Shown here piece after piece: positions 7,839 through 20,080 of a stretch of DNA of 24,263 bases. The position numbers were made by a program, and so were the translations under genes. The notes beneath the pieces are model-generated. The model ran no database searches, was not told the origin of the DNA, and saw only the letters and a list, made by a program, of their open reading frames with translations. The DNA lies in NCBI GenBank assembly GCA_964505325.1, contig CAZDHT010000055.1, positions 1 through 24,263 on the forward strand, given 5' to 3'. Numbering within the stretch: the first letter of the stretch is position 1; every line of letters starts with the position of its first letter. The DNA is from CAZDHT01 sp964505325 (GTDB lineage Bacteria > Planctomycetota > PUPC01).

Positions 7839-7919
7839 GTTCAGGGTTTCGAGTTCAGAGTCTTGAGTTGCGCCTCTCGGCACGCTTGCCCCAACCCAAG
7901 ACCCTGAACTCTGAACTGC
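7839..7919. repeat. Imperfect inverted repeat between the fmdB-like and HIT genes
   Basis: The left arm 7839-7870 and right arm 7892-7919 are built of GTTCAG/GAACTC units. Their inner 20 bases pair at 18 positions around a 21-base loop. The units (TTCAGAGTTCAGGGT and its complement) resemble dispersed intergenic repeats found in many environmental genomes. There is no run of T after the stem, so it is not an obvious terminator. It differs in sequence from the elements at 84 and 2204. Confidence 0.65.
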
Positions 7920-7934
7920 GGATCGGAGGCTGCT

Positions 7935-8432
7935 TTGGACCGGCTTTGGGCGCCTTGGCGCATCGGATACGTGGCGAACGCGAACAAGGAGGACACGTGC
8001 TTCTTGTGCGCCGCGGCCGCCGAAAGCGACGACGCGAAGAACCTGGTGGTGCGCCGCGGTGACCATTGCTTCGCCATCCTCAACCGGTTCCCCTACAACA
8101 ACGGACACGTGATGATCGCCCCTTACGCGCACAAGGCCGACCTGCCCGACCTCACTGGGCAAGAGCGCGCGGACATGATGAAACTGCTGCTGGAGATACA
8201 GGCCGCACTCCGCGCGACGTTTTGTCCGCACGGTTTCAACATCGGCCTGAACATCGGCGCCGCCGCCGGCGCCGGTGTGCCCGGTCACATCCACGCGCAT
8301 ATCCTGCCACGCTGGACGGCCGACACGAACTTCGTCTCGACCGTCTCAGACGTCAAGGTTATCAGTCAGTCGCTCGAGGAATCCTACGCCATTCTGACCG
8401 GGTATTTCGCGGGGGGCGCGCCGGAGAGATGA
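7935..8432 (+). CDS. HIT-family hydrolase, Ap4A phosphorylase-like, 165 aa
   Basis: The histidine triad is complete: His118, His120 and His122 in GHIHAHILPRW. The opening LWAPWRIGYV and the CFLC pair (residues 22-25) are typical of the Ap4A-phosphorylase-like branch of HIT proteins. Asn50 and the NNGHVMIAPYAH strand also fit. The expected reaction is hydrolysis or phosphorolysis of diadenosine polyphosphates or nucleotide adducts in the cytoplasm. The TTG start is supported by GGAGG five bases upstream and by the family N-terminus. Its last bases overlap the dGTPase start (ATGA), so the two are translationally coupled nucleotide-cleanup genes. Confidence 0.9.
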   Translation: MDRLWAPWRIGYVANANKEDTCFLCAAAAESDDAKNLVVRRGDHCFAILNRFPYNNGHVMIAPYAHKADLPDLTGQERADMMKLLLEIQAALRATFCPHGFNIGLNIGAAAGAGVPGHIHAHILPRWTADTNFVSTVSDVKVISQSLEESYAILTGYFAGGAPER

Positions 8433-9664
8433 CACCGCCCGACGAGCCTGCGCGGACCGAGCTTCCGAACGGCATTCTGTCTCGGGAAGACATCGCCGAG
8501 CGCGAGGACCAGTTGCTCGCGCCGTACGCGATGAAGGCGAAGAACACCCGCGGCCGCGTGCACGACGAGCAGGGGACGAAGTACCGCGGCGCCACCCGCG
8601 GCGTCTACCAGCGAGACCGCGACCGGATCATCCACTGTACCGCGTTCCGGCGGCTGGAATACAAAACGCAGGTATTTGTCAACCACGAGGGCGACAACTA
8701 CCGCACCCGCCTGACCCACACGCTGGAAGTTGCACAGATCGCGCGCGGCATCGCCCGCGCGCTGCGCCTGAACGAGGACCTGACCGAGGCGGTCGCCCTG
8801 GCCCACGACCTGGGGCACACGCCCTTCGGTCACTCGGGCGAGGACGCGCTTCACGAGCTGATGGGCGGCCACGGCGGGTTCGAGCACAACACGCACGGCC
8901 TGCGGATCGTGGACCGGCTGGAGCACCGATATCCCAACTTCCCCGGGCTGAACCTGACGCACGAGGTGCGCGAGTCCATCGCCAAGCACACCACCAGCTA
9001 TGACGCCCCATCATCCACCGAATTCGATCCGTCGCGTCAGATGCTGCTCGAAGGACAGGTGGTGGACGCCGCCGACGAGATCGCGTTCGACAACCACGAC
9101 ATCGAGGACGGGCTCCGCGCGGGAGTCATCACGTCGGATCAGCTCGGCCAGCTGGAGCTGTGGCGGGAAGCCTCGGGCTACGCGGAAGCCGCGTTCGAGC
9201 ATCTGGGGCGGCCGGTTCGGCCCACCCAGGTCATCACGTTCCTAATTCACATTCTGACGATCAACCTGCTGGAACACACGGCCAAGCAGATACAAGAGGC
9301 GGGGCTGACGAGCGCCGAGGACGTGCAGACGTGCGGCCGGAGACTCGTCAGTTTCAGCCCGAGCACGAAGCCGAAGAAGAAGAAGCTGGAGGCGTTTCTG
9401 TTCGAAAACGTGTACCGCCATTACCGGGTCCAGCGGATGGCCAACAAGGCGAAGCGGTTCATCATCGAGCTGTTTCAGGAATACACCCGGGAGCCGAACC
9501 AGTTGCCGCCGCATCACCAGGCACGGATAGAGGAGGAGACCGCGGGCGGGTTGAATCGCGAGGACGCCCTGCATCGCGTAGTGTGCGATTACATCGCCGG
9601 CATGACCGACCGCTACGCGCAGGAAGAGTACAAGCGCCTCTTCTACCCGTTCGAGAGGGTGTGA
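8429..9664 (+). CDS. dgt: dGTPase-like HD-domain triphosphohydrolase, 411 aa
   Basis: The protein matches the dGTP triphosphohydrolase-like family. It has FRRLEYKTQVF (72-83), the metal-binding HD set with His97 in TRLTHTLEVAQ and His126-Asp127 in AHDLGHTPFGHSGE, and the later aspartate in DAADEIAFDNHDIEDG. The length is right for the bacterial family. The reaction is dNTP to deoxynucleoside plus triphosphate, in the cytoplasm; many members act on several dNTPs and need an allosteric nucleotide. The ATG at 8429 overlaps the stop of the HIT gene by four bases and has GGAGAG just before it. An open frame upstream overlaps the HIT gene and is shadow. The next gene begins two bases after its stop. 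Confidence 0.92.
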   Translation: MTPPDEPARTELPNGILSREDIAEREDQLLAPYAMKAKNTRGRVHDEQGTKYRGATRGVYQRDRDRIIHCTAFRRLEYKTQVFVNHEGDNYRTRLTHTLEVAQIARGIARALRLNEDLTEAVALAHDLGHTPFGHSGEDALHELMGGHGGFEHNTHGLRIVDRLEHRYPNFPGLNLTHEVRESIAKHTTSYDAPSSTEFDPSRQMLLEGQVVDAADEIAFDNHDIEDGLRAGVITSDQLGQLELWREASGYAEAAFEHLGRPVRPTQVITFLIHILTINLLEHTAKQIQEAGLTSAEDVQTCGRRLVSFSPSTKPKKKKLEAFLFENVYRHYRVQRMANKAKRFIIELFQEYTREPNQLPPHHQARIEEETAGGLNREDALHRVVCDYIAGMTDRYAQEEYKRLFYPFERV

Positions 9665-9666
9665 GC

Positions 9667-11529
<1,863 letters not shown>

Positions 11530-11540
11530 CGAGGGCCGGC

Positions 11541-12797
<1,257 letters not shown>

Positions 12798-12821
12798 CGC
12801 CCCTCTTTTGGGAGAGGTGGG

Positions 12822-13997
12822 ATGCACCTACCACACATGTTTTTCCTGGTTGCGTCCGGGTTGGTGATCGCGATCGCCGGGCTGCTGGCGGTCATCAAAG
12901 AATTCCGCCAAGAAGGATTTCTTTGGCAGGCCTGGGGGCTGCGGGGCTTTTTCCTGCTGGTGACCGCGGGCGTCGGCTTTGCGATTCCGCACTTCGCCCC
13001 CGAACTGACCAAACCGCCGCTCAACCTCGACCCCTGGCTGTCGATGCTGGCCGCCCTGATCGTCTTCGTCCTGGTGTTCTCCGCCGAGGTGTTCGCCGGG
13101 GCATTGAACATCTCGGCGCTCGTCTTCGGCGCCATGATCGGGATCGTCGTGGCGCATTTCGCCTACTTCCTGATCCTGCTCGTCATTGAGCCGATGATGA
13201 AGACCGAGGCGGATCGGCTGGTCATGCCTCAATACACCCTGGCCCTGAAAATGCTGCTCTCGGTCGCGTTCGCCTACCTGTTTGTGCTGCTGGTGCACAA
13301 GAACCGGGATCGCTTCAACTTCATCATTCCGTACGTGGAGTTCCGGCGGGAGCGGCGCGGCGGCGCCGCGCTGCTGGTCGACACGAGTGCGATCATTGAC
13401 GGCCGGCTCGCCGACCTGTGCGAGACCCGGATCATCGAGGGCCCGCTGGTGGTGCCCAAGTTCGTCCTGCGCGAGCTGCACGCTCTGGCGGATTCGGGCG
13501 ACCGGCTGAAGCGCGCCCGCGGCCGGCGCGGCATCGACATGCTCAACCGGCTCCGGAAGAGCCCCAACGTCGTCATCCAGATAGACGAGGGGCGCGTGCC
13601 CGGGGCGGCGGACGTGGACGGGAAACTCATCAAGCTGGCCGAGACGCTGGGGACGCGGATCATCACCACCGACATCAACCTGAACAAGGTGGCGAACGTT
13701 CAGGGCGTTCAGGTCATTAACGTCAATCAGGTGGCGAGCGCGGTGAAGCCGGCCGTCCTGCCGGGCGAACCGCTGAACGTCGAGCTCATCCGGGCGGGCG
13801 AGGCACAGGGCCAGGCCGTCGGGTACATGGACGACGGCACGATGATCGTGGTGGAGAACGCCCGAGAGCACATCGGCGCGGAAGTGGAAGTGCTCGTCAC
13901 CCGCCTGCTCCAGACCTCCGCCGGTCGCATCATATTTGCCAAGCTCAGATCAGGCGATTCGGCTGCCAGCCAGACAACGGGGCAGAAGAAGCAGTGA
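12822..13997 (+). CDS. Membrane PIN-TRAM protein (YacL-like), 391 aa
   Basis: About five membrane helices (residues 5-160) precede a PIN nuclease-fold domain (about 183-305) and a C-terminal TRAM domain (about 312-373). The PIN acidic residues are Asp187 in LLVDTSAIIDGR, Glu218 in VLRELH, Asp264/Asp266 in GAADVDGKL and Asp284 in TTDINLN, a complete set for metal-dependent nuclease activity. TRAM domains bind RNA. Bacillus YacL has the same plan, and yacL-like genes often lie next to ispD, as here. The long hydrophobic N-terminus exceeds the usual four helices. The ATG has GGGAGAGGTGGG before it. The role is probably RNA handling at the membrane, but this is not established. Confidence 0.9.
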   Translation: MHLPHMFFLVASGLVIAIAGLLAVIKEFRQEGFLWQAWGLRGFFLLVTAGVGFAIPHFAPELTKPPLNLDPWLSMLAALIVFVLVFSAEVFAGALNISALVFGAMIGIVVAHFAYFLILLVIEPMMKTEADRLVMPQYTLALKMLLSVAFAYLFVLLVHKNRDRFNFIIPYVEFRRERRGGAALLVDTSAIIDGRLADLCETRIIEGPLVVPKFVLRELHALADSGDRLKRARGRRGIDMLNRLRKSPNVVIQIDEGRVPGAADVDGKLIKLAETLGTRIITTDINLNKVANVQGVQVINVNQVASAVKPAVLPGEPLNVELIRAGEAQGQAVGYMDDGTMIVVENAREHIGAEVEVLVTRLLQTSAGRIIFAKLRSGDSAASQTTGQKKQ

Positions 13998-14016
13998 GTC
14001 CTGCGGAGTGCTTTCC

Positions 14017-14718
14017 ATGGGTGGGCCCCGGCTGGCGTTGATCCTCGCTGCGGCGGGCAGCAGCACGCGGATGGGGGGGGACCTTCGCAAGCCGTTCATC
14101 GAGCTGCTGGGCCTGCCCGTGATCTGCCACGCGCTCAAGCGATTCCAGGGCATCAATGGCCTGGTGCAGGTCATCGTGGTGGCGCACCGAAACGACCTGC
14201 CGCGGGTGAAGGCGTCGTACTGGCGCCGGCTCAAGGAGTTCGGCGCGACCACCCTGGTCGCCGGTGGAGCGCGACGGCAGGATTCTGTGGCGAACGGACT
14301 GGATGCGCTTCGTCCGGACGTCGATATCGTGATGATCCACGACGCGGTCCGGCCGCTGGTGTCTCGCCGCGCAATCGAGGACGCCATCCGGGCGGCGGCA
14401 CAGCACGGCGCCGCCATCGTGGCCGTGCCCCTGGCCGACACGGTGAAACGCGCCCGCGGCAACGGCACCACCGAGACCGTCCCGCGCGGGGACTTGTGGG
14501 GTGCGCAGACCCCTCAGGTCTTCCAGACCGCGCTCATCCGCCGCGCGTTTGACGCTGCCCGGCGCGACGGATTCGAGTCCACGGACGACGCTCAGCTTGT
14601 CGAGCGCCTCGGCGTGGAGGTGAAGCTCGTCCCGGGCAGCTACGAGAATTTCAAGATCACTACTCCCGAGCATCTTCGGATGGCGGAGGGCCCGCTCGGC
14701 CGCCTGAAAACTGAATGA
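14017..14718 (+). CDS. ispD: 2-C-methyl-D-erythritol 4-phosphate cytidylyltransferase
   Basis: The CTP-binding loop LILAAAGSSTRMG (8-20) with Lys25, VAGGARRQDSV (81-91), HDAVRP (108-113), TPQVF (165-169), the STDDAQLVE region and NFKITTPEHL (211-220) identify IspD. It transfers CMP from CTP to MEP in the non-mevalonate isoprenoid pathway, in the cytoplasm. The length is normal at 233 residues. The ATG at 14017 follows GGAG by eight bases; a GTG three codons earlier is possible. The loop carries an extra Gly-Asp (MGGDLRKPF) compared with the usual MG-x-x-x-PKQF spacing. No ispF follows within the window, though yacL-ispD-ispF is a frequent order elsewhere. Confidence 0.93.
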   Translation: MGGPRLALILAAAGSSTRMGGDLRKPFIELLGLPVICHALKRFQGINGLVQVIVVAHRNDLPRVKASYWRRLKEFGATTLVAGGARRQDSVANGLDALRPDVDIVMIHDAVRPLVSRRAIEDAIRAAAQHGAAIVAVPLADTVKRARGNGTTETVPRGDLWGAQTPQVFQTALIRRAFDAARRDGFESTDDAQLVERLGVEVKLVPGSYENFKITTPEHLRMAEGPLGRLKTE

Positions 14719-14734
14719 GGGAGAGACCGCGCCG

Positions 14735-16303
14735 TTGCAAGCTCCGGCCTCATCATCCCGCGTGGGTAAATTCCGCTTCTGGCTCGCGCTGGGCTTCCTC
14801 GTTCTCCTGCTCATCGGCGCCTCTGCGTCGACGGGCCCGGGGATCACGTGGGACGAGCCGTCTTACGCGGCCGCCGGCTACTCGTATTACCGTTGGCTGG
14901 CCGGGCTGTCCCTGCGGTCCTTCCGCCGCGCAGCGATCGACGAACACTGGGCGGTGAATCACGAACACCCGCCCGTTGCGAAACTGGTCTACGGGCCGGC
15001 GGGCGCGCTGGAGAAGGAGCGCGGGCTGCTGACGTTTCTGACCGCCCGGCTTCTGGCCGTGGGGATGTTCGTGGTGCTGGTGGGCCTGGTGTACCTGTTC
15101 GTGACCAGCTATTTCGGCCGGCTGGCGGGGGTGCTTTCGGCGCTGTCGTTGGTGCTGATGCCTCGGGTCTTCGGCCACGGGTGCCTGGCGGCGCTGGACG
15201 TGCCGGTGGCGCTGGCGTGCTTTGCGACGACCCTGGTCTTCGCCCGCGCGGACCTCAACAAGTGGCGTGCCGCGGCGGGCGGAGTCCTGTGGGGGGTGGC
15301 GCTGCTCACCAAGATCAACGCCGTGTTCCTGCCGCTTGTGCTCATTCCGTGGGCGCTGTGGTACCACAGGCAACGGGCCGTTCTCCCGTGCGTGATGCTT
15401 CTTGTGCTCGGCGGCGCCACGTTCGTCGCGGGCTGGCCGTGGCTCTGGCACGACACGTCCAGCCGGATTCGCGGCTATGCCGTGGGCGTGTCTGAGCGCA
15501 CACAGCAGGGAGAGCGTTCGGGCGGGACCACGAACGTGCCTGTCCACTACCTCGGCCGGACGTACCGCGCGCGGCGGGCGCCGTGGCACTACCCGTTCGT
15601 GATGACGCTGGCCACCGTGCCGGTCGGCCTGCTGGTTTTCGCCGGGGTCGGGGCGCGGAGATCGCTGGTCAGAAAAGGGACGCGCGGCATCGGTGTGCTC
15701 ATCCTGGCAAGCGGGCTGCTGCATATCGTGGTGCTCGCCCTGCCGATGGTGCCGAAGTACGACGGGGTGCGCCTGTTCATGCCGTCATTCCCCTTCATCG
15801 CCTGCCTCGCCGGGGTGGGCGCGGCGCGGGTCTGGGACTGGCGGGGCCGGGCCGGGAAGGCCATCGTCGCCGCGGCGCTTGCGGCGAGTGCGCTCGTCCT
15901 CATCTGCACGCATCCGTACGAGCTTTCATACTACAACGGCCTGGTGGGCGGGGCGTGGGGCGCCCGGAAGCTCGGGTTCGAAACGACCTACTGGGGCGAC
16001 ACCGTGACCCCCGAAGTGATGGCATATGTCAACCAGCACTGCCCGGACGGCAGCAGGGTCGCCGTCTGGCCGCGGCACCAGGCGTTCCTCGATTTTCTGC
16101 CGTGGATGAGAAAGGGGCTCGTATTCCGCAAGGACTGGGAAGCAGGCACACCTCGGGCCGACTTCCTGATCCTGTTCCCGAGGCAGAGCTATCTGGATGA
16201 GTTCACGACGGACCTAATGCGGAATCAGAAGCCCGTTCGCCAGTGGACCTACCTGGGCGTGCGCCAGTGCATGCTCTTCGATCTCAGACGGGGAGGCCGA
16301 TGA
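14735..16303 (+). CDS. GT39/ArnT-like membrane glycosyltransferase, 522 aa
   Basis: The protein has about ten to twelve membrane helices. The first extracytoplasmic loop carries the GT-C catalytic Asp-Glu (Asp40-Glu41 in TWDEPSYAA) followed by NHEHPPVAK, the pattern of the dolichyl-phosphate-mannose protein mannosyltransferase / ArnT superfamily. It should move a sugar from a polyprenyl-phosphate carrier to a protein, lipid or polymer on the outer face of the inner membrane. The C-terminal 120 residues form a soluble domain (from about ELSYYNGLVGGAWG). The TTG start is preferred because of GAGGGAGAG upstream; a GTG nine codons later has no such site. It begins 16 bases after ispD and overlaps the next gene by four bases. 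Confidence 0.87.
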   Translation: MQAPASSSRVGKFRFWLALGFLVLLLIGASASTGPGITWDEPSYAAAGYSYYRWLAGLSLRSFRRAAIDEHWAVNHEHPPVAKLVYGPAGALEKERGLLTFLTARLLAVGMFVVLVGLVYLFVTSYFGRLAGVLSALSLVLMPRVFGHGCLAALDVPVALACFATTLVFARADLNKWRAAAGGVLWGVALLTKINAVFLPLVLIPWALWYHRQRAVLPCVMLLVLGGATFVAGWPWLWHDTSSRIRGYAVGVSERTQQGERSGGTTNVPVHYLGRTYRARRAPWHYPFVMTLATVPVGLLVFAGVGARRSLVRKGTRGIGVLILASGLLHIVVLALPMVPKYDGVRLFMPSFPFIACLAGVGAARVWDWRGRAGKAIVAAALAASALVLICTHPYELSYYNGLVGGAWGARKLGFETTYWGDTVTPEVMAYVNQHCPDGSRVAVWPRHQAFLDFLPWMRKGLVFRKDWEAGTPRADFLILFPRQSYLDEFTTDLMRNQKPVRQWTYLGVRQCMLFDLRRGGR

Positions 16304-18618
16304 AGCGCAGGACGCGTAGGCTGATGATCAGGCTCGGCATTCTCTTCGCGGTGCTCATCATCGTGTCCTTCTTCCTGCTGCAAGGCTGCGCCCTGCTGAC
16401 CCCGCTGCCCGCGAAGTCGACGGTCTCGGACAGGCTGGCGGACTTCCCCACCGAGGACCTGCCGATCAAGGCGCCGGTGACTGTCTACTGGGACCGGCAC
16501 ATGATCCCGTTCATCGAGGCGCAGAGCGACGAAGACCTGGCCTTCGTACTGGGCATGGTCCACGCCCATCTCCGCCTGGGGCAGATGGAGCTGCTCAAGC
16601 GGGTGGCGCTGGGGCGGCTGGCCGAGTTGTTCGGGCCGTCGGTGGTGAAGATCGACCATTCACTTCGCATTCTGGGCCCCGGGCGGGCGGCGGCGGAAAT
16701 CTACCGGAACATGCCGCCCGATACCCGCACGTGGCTTGCGGAGTTCGTGCGGGGGGTCAATTTCTATCAGGACGGCGCGGCCGACCTGCCGCACGAGTTC
16801 AAGGTGGGAAGCTTCGACAAGGAGCGCTGGACGCCGGAGCAGGTCATCGCTATGGGCCGGCTGGGCTCGGTCGACGTGAACTGGCTCACTTGGTTTGCCC
16901 TGCTGCCCATTCGCGGCAAGCCGTACTTCGGCGAGGTCCTGAAGAAGCTGCTCGACACCGGGGCCTCGTCGCTGCCGTCGTTCACGCCTTCCGCCCGGGG
17001 CCTTTCGCTTTCGTGGCTCCTCGCCGGGCTGAGCCGCTCGGGCAGCAACTCCTTCGCGGTCTCGGCCGCGCGGAGCAAGACGGGTGGCGCGATTCTGGCG
17101 AGCGATCCTCACCTGGGCATCACCATTCCGAGCACGTGGCTCGTCGTAGGGTGCAAGTCGCCCTCGTACCACTCGGTCGGCATGATGATGCCCGGTATCC
17201 CCGCGACGGTAATCGGGCGGAGCCGGCACATCGCCTGGGGCGGCACGAACATGCGGGCCGCTTCGAGCGACCTGTACGACGTGTCCGGCGAGCCGCCCGA
17301 GTCGACCAAGAGCCGGCAGGAGAAGATCAGGGTCCGCTGGTGGTTCGACAGGGAGGTCACGGTCCGCGAATCCCGGCTCGGGCCGGTGGTCAGCGACATC
17401 CCCGTCCTGTCGGGCTACGACGGCCCCGAGCTCGCATTGCGGTGGGTGGGGCACGAGGCGACCGACGAGTTAACGGCCATTCTCCGGGCGTCGCGCGCGC
17501 GGAACTGGCGGGAGTTCCTCGATGCGTTTCGGACGTATGGCGTCGCCGGAATGAACATCCAGTATGCGGATGCGAAGGGCAACATCGGCCAGTTGATGGC
17601 TGTCAGGCTCCCCGTCCGCAGGACGAAAAGGCCCGAAGACATCGTTCTCGATCCCGGCAATCCCAACCATCTGTGGCAGGGCTACAGGAGCGCTCCCGAG
17701 CTGCCCTTCGCGTACAACCCGAAACAGGGGTTTCTCGTTTCGTGCAACAACGTTCCCGCGAAGGCCGACTTCCCCATCGGCTATTTCTATATCTCGAATG
17801 ACCGGCTGCTGCGGATCACCGAGCTCCTCTCCAAGGCCGCCCCGCTCTCGCTCGACGACGTGATGCAAATCCAGAAGGATGTCTATTCCATCTCGGACGT
17901 TGCGTTGAGGGACGCGATCCTTCGGAAGATCGACGCGTGCGGATTGGGGACGACCCTGGCCGAGCGTCACCCGGACCTGTTCCCGGACTTCTCGACCTGG
18001 GACGGGCAGTACACGACCGACTCCGCCGGCGCCGTGGCCTTTCAGGCAATCCTTTATCACCTGGCGCTGCACCGCTATTCGACGCAACACAAGGATGCCG
18101 AGGTGAGCATGTTCTTCAGGGCCACTTACGCCGGGGACTTTCTCAACCAGGACCTTCAGAGCACCGCCGACGACGAGTGGAAGGACGCGCTGCCACAGGT
18201 GTTTTCCGCGGCGGCGAAGTCGGTCGAACAGCACGGAAGCTGGGGGGAGATGCACCGACTGCGAATCGCACACCCCTTCAGCAACATCCCGCTGGTCGGG
18301 TCGAGATACGTGTTCGGCGACTATCCGGGCCGGGGTTCCAACGACACCGTTCACAAGTCCGCCCACGGCCTTTCCGCGGAGAAAAGCTCGACCCGTTACG
18401 GATCGAACGCCCGGTACATCTCCGATCTATCGCGCCCGGATGAGAACTACTTCGTTCTCCTCGGCGGTCAGGACGGCTGGCTGAACAGTGACGCATCACT
18501 CGACCAGGTCTCGCTGTGGCGGTCGCACCAGTACATCAAGGTGCCGCTCCTTGTGCCGACGGTCCGAAAGGCGTTTGAGTTCCGACTCGATCTGAAGCCG
18601 GGGGAGTCGGGGAACTGA
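16300..18618 (+). CDS. Penicillin-acylase-family Ntn hydrolase, putative lipoprotein, 772 aa
   Basis: This is a PF01804 (penicillin amidase) protein of normal precursor length. The autocatalytic cut should fall before Ser249 in RSGSNSFAVS, giving the beta-chain nucleophile, and LASDPHLGITIPSTW follows as in the family. The N-terminus is basic then hydrophobic and ends in LLQGC, a lipobox with an unusual Gln at -2, so it may be anchored by lipid at Cys30; otherwise the helix is a membrane anchor. Family members hydrolyse amide-linked acyl groups of beta-lactams, N-acyl-homoserine lactones or acyl-amino acids; the substrate here is unknown. ATG overlaps the stop of the glycosyltransferase (ATGA) with GGGAGG upstream. 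It is convergent with arsC, eight bases away. Confidence 0.9.
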   Translation: MKRRTRRLMIRLGILFAVLIIVSFFLLQGCALLTPLPAKSTVSDRLADFPTEDLPIKAPVTVYWDRHMIPFIEAQSDEDLAFVLGMVHAHLRLGQMELLKRVALGRLAELFGPSVVKIDHSLRILGPGRAAAEIYRNMPPDTRTWLAEFVRGVNFYQDGAADLPHEFKVGSFDKERWTPEQVIAMGRLGSVDVNWLTWFALLPIRGKPYFGEVLKKLLDTGASSLPSFTPSARGLSLSWLLAGLSRSGSNSFAVSAARSKTGGAILASDPHLGITIPSTWLVVGCKSPSYHSVGMMMPGIPATVIGRSRHIAWGGTNMRAASSDLYDVSGEPPESTKSRQEKIRVRWWFDREVTVRESRLGPVVSDIPVLSGYDGPELALRWVGHEATDELTAILRASRARNWREFLDAFRTYGVAGMNIQYADAKGNIGQLMAVRLPVRRTKRPEDIVLDPGNPNHLWQGYRSAPELPFAYNPKQGFLVSCNNVPAKADFPIGYFYISNDRLLRITELLSKAAPLSLDDVMQIQKDVYSISDVALRDAILRKIDACGLGTTLAERHPDLFPDFSTWDGQYTTDSAGAVAFQAILYHLALHRYSTQHKDAEVSMFFRATYAGDFLNQDLQSTADDEWKDALPQVFSAAAKSVEQHGSWGEMHRLRIAHPFSNIPLVGSRYVFGDYPGRGSNDTVHKSAHGLSAEKSSTRYGSNARYISDLSRPDENYFVLLGGQDGWLNSDASLDQVSLWRSHQYIKVPLLVPTVRKAFEFRLDLKPGESGN

Positions 18619-18626
18619 CGCCGGGT

Positions 18627-19045
<419 letters not shown>

Positions 19046-19049
<4 letters not shown>

Positions 19050-19969
19050 CCCTTCCCCTCCTCGTCGCAGGGTTCGAGGTGCACGACGACATCGACGAGA
19101 CCGGGCCCGTCGGCCAGGAGCCGCCGCTTGACCTGCTCCGAGATGTCGTGGCCCTGCCGGACGGAGAGGCCCCCGTCGACCATCACGTGCAAATCGACGC
19201 TGAGGTCGGGGCCGACGTAGCGCGTGCGCACGGCGTGCACGAGCCTGACGCCCGGCGTCCCGAGCGCGATGGCCCGAATCTGCTCGAGCTCTTTCTCCGA
19301 CGCCCCGGCGTCGACGAGCTGCTTGAGCGCGGGCCAGCCGATCCGCCACGCGGCACCGAGAATGAGGACGGACACGACCACGGCGGCGACATGATCGAGG
19401 AACCCCCACGCCGGGTTGACCAGCGCGCCGCCGACCGCCACGACCACGGGCACGGAGCTGAGCGCGTCGGAGCGGTGGTGCCAGGCATTGGCCATCAGCG
19501 CCGTCGACTTGACCCGCTTCGCGACGGAGATCGTGCGGCGGTAGAGCGCCTCCTTGACCGCGATGGACAGCAGCGCGGCAATCAGCGCGATCCAGCCCGG
19601 CGCCGCGGTGTGCTCCTCCTTGAGTGTGACCAGCGCATTGAACGCGAGCCCCATCGCTACCGACGCGAGCACGACGGCGATAGCGGCGGTGACAACCGTC
19701 TCGATCCGGCGGTGGCCGTGCGGATGGCCCGCGTCTGCGGGAGCGGACCAGTAGCGGACGCCGATCAGGATCGCGAGATCGGTGGCGCAGTCCGAGAGGC
19801 TGTGGGCGGCGTCGGCGACGAGCGCCTGGCTGGTGCCGATCACCCCGCAGGCCATCTTCAGCGCAGCCAGGAAGAGATTCACGCCCAGACCAATCCAAGT
19901 AACCCGGCGGGCCTGACGGAACTGGTCGGGATCTTCGAGCGCGCGCGTTTGGATGTTGTCGCCGTTCAT
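19046..19969 (-). CDS. Cation diffusion facilitator metal exporter, 307 aa
   Basis: There are six membrane helices and a C-terminal cytoplasmic alpha-beta domain. The metal site is complete: Asp60 and Asp64 in HSLSDCATD on helix 2, and His164 and Asp168 in HHRSD on helix 5. The HPHGHRR loop between helices 2 and 3 is typical. CDF proteins exchange Zn2+, Cd2+, Fe2+ or Mn2+ for protons across the inner membrane; the Asp-Asp/His-Asp set fits Zn/Cd or Fe. The ATG at 19969 is the family-like start, but no good ribosome-binding site is seen. Its stop overlaps the arsC start. Transport of arsenicals is not a known CDF activity, so its place here may reflect a broader metal-resistance island. Confidence 0.9.
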
Positions 19970-19979
19970 CAGTGATCAA

Positions 19980-20008
19980 AGCATAGCGCCGGCGGCCCGG
20001 CCGGGCAA
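19980..20008 (-). promoter_or_regulatory. Weak candidate promoter for the CDF-arsC pair
   Basis: On the minus strand TTGCCC (20003-20008) is followed after 17 bases by TATGCT (19980-19985), each matching four of six consensus bases. The spacer holds most of a perfect 12-bp palindrome, GCCCGGCCGGGC (19995-20006), which could bind a dimeric regulator. Confidence 0.28.
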
Positions 20009-20080
20009 TAGACCTCGGTTGACTGGAGATGACCTCGGGCTCGGTTCAATATGCGGCAGCGCCGCCCGCCCCGGCGTCGT

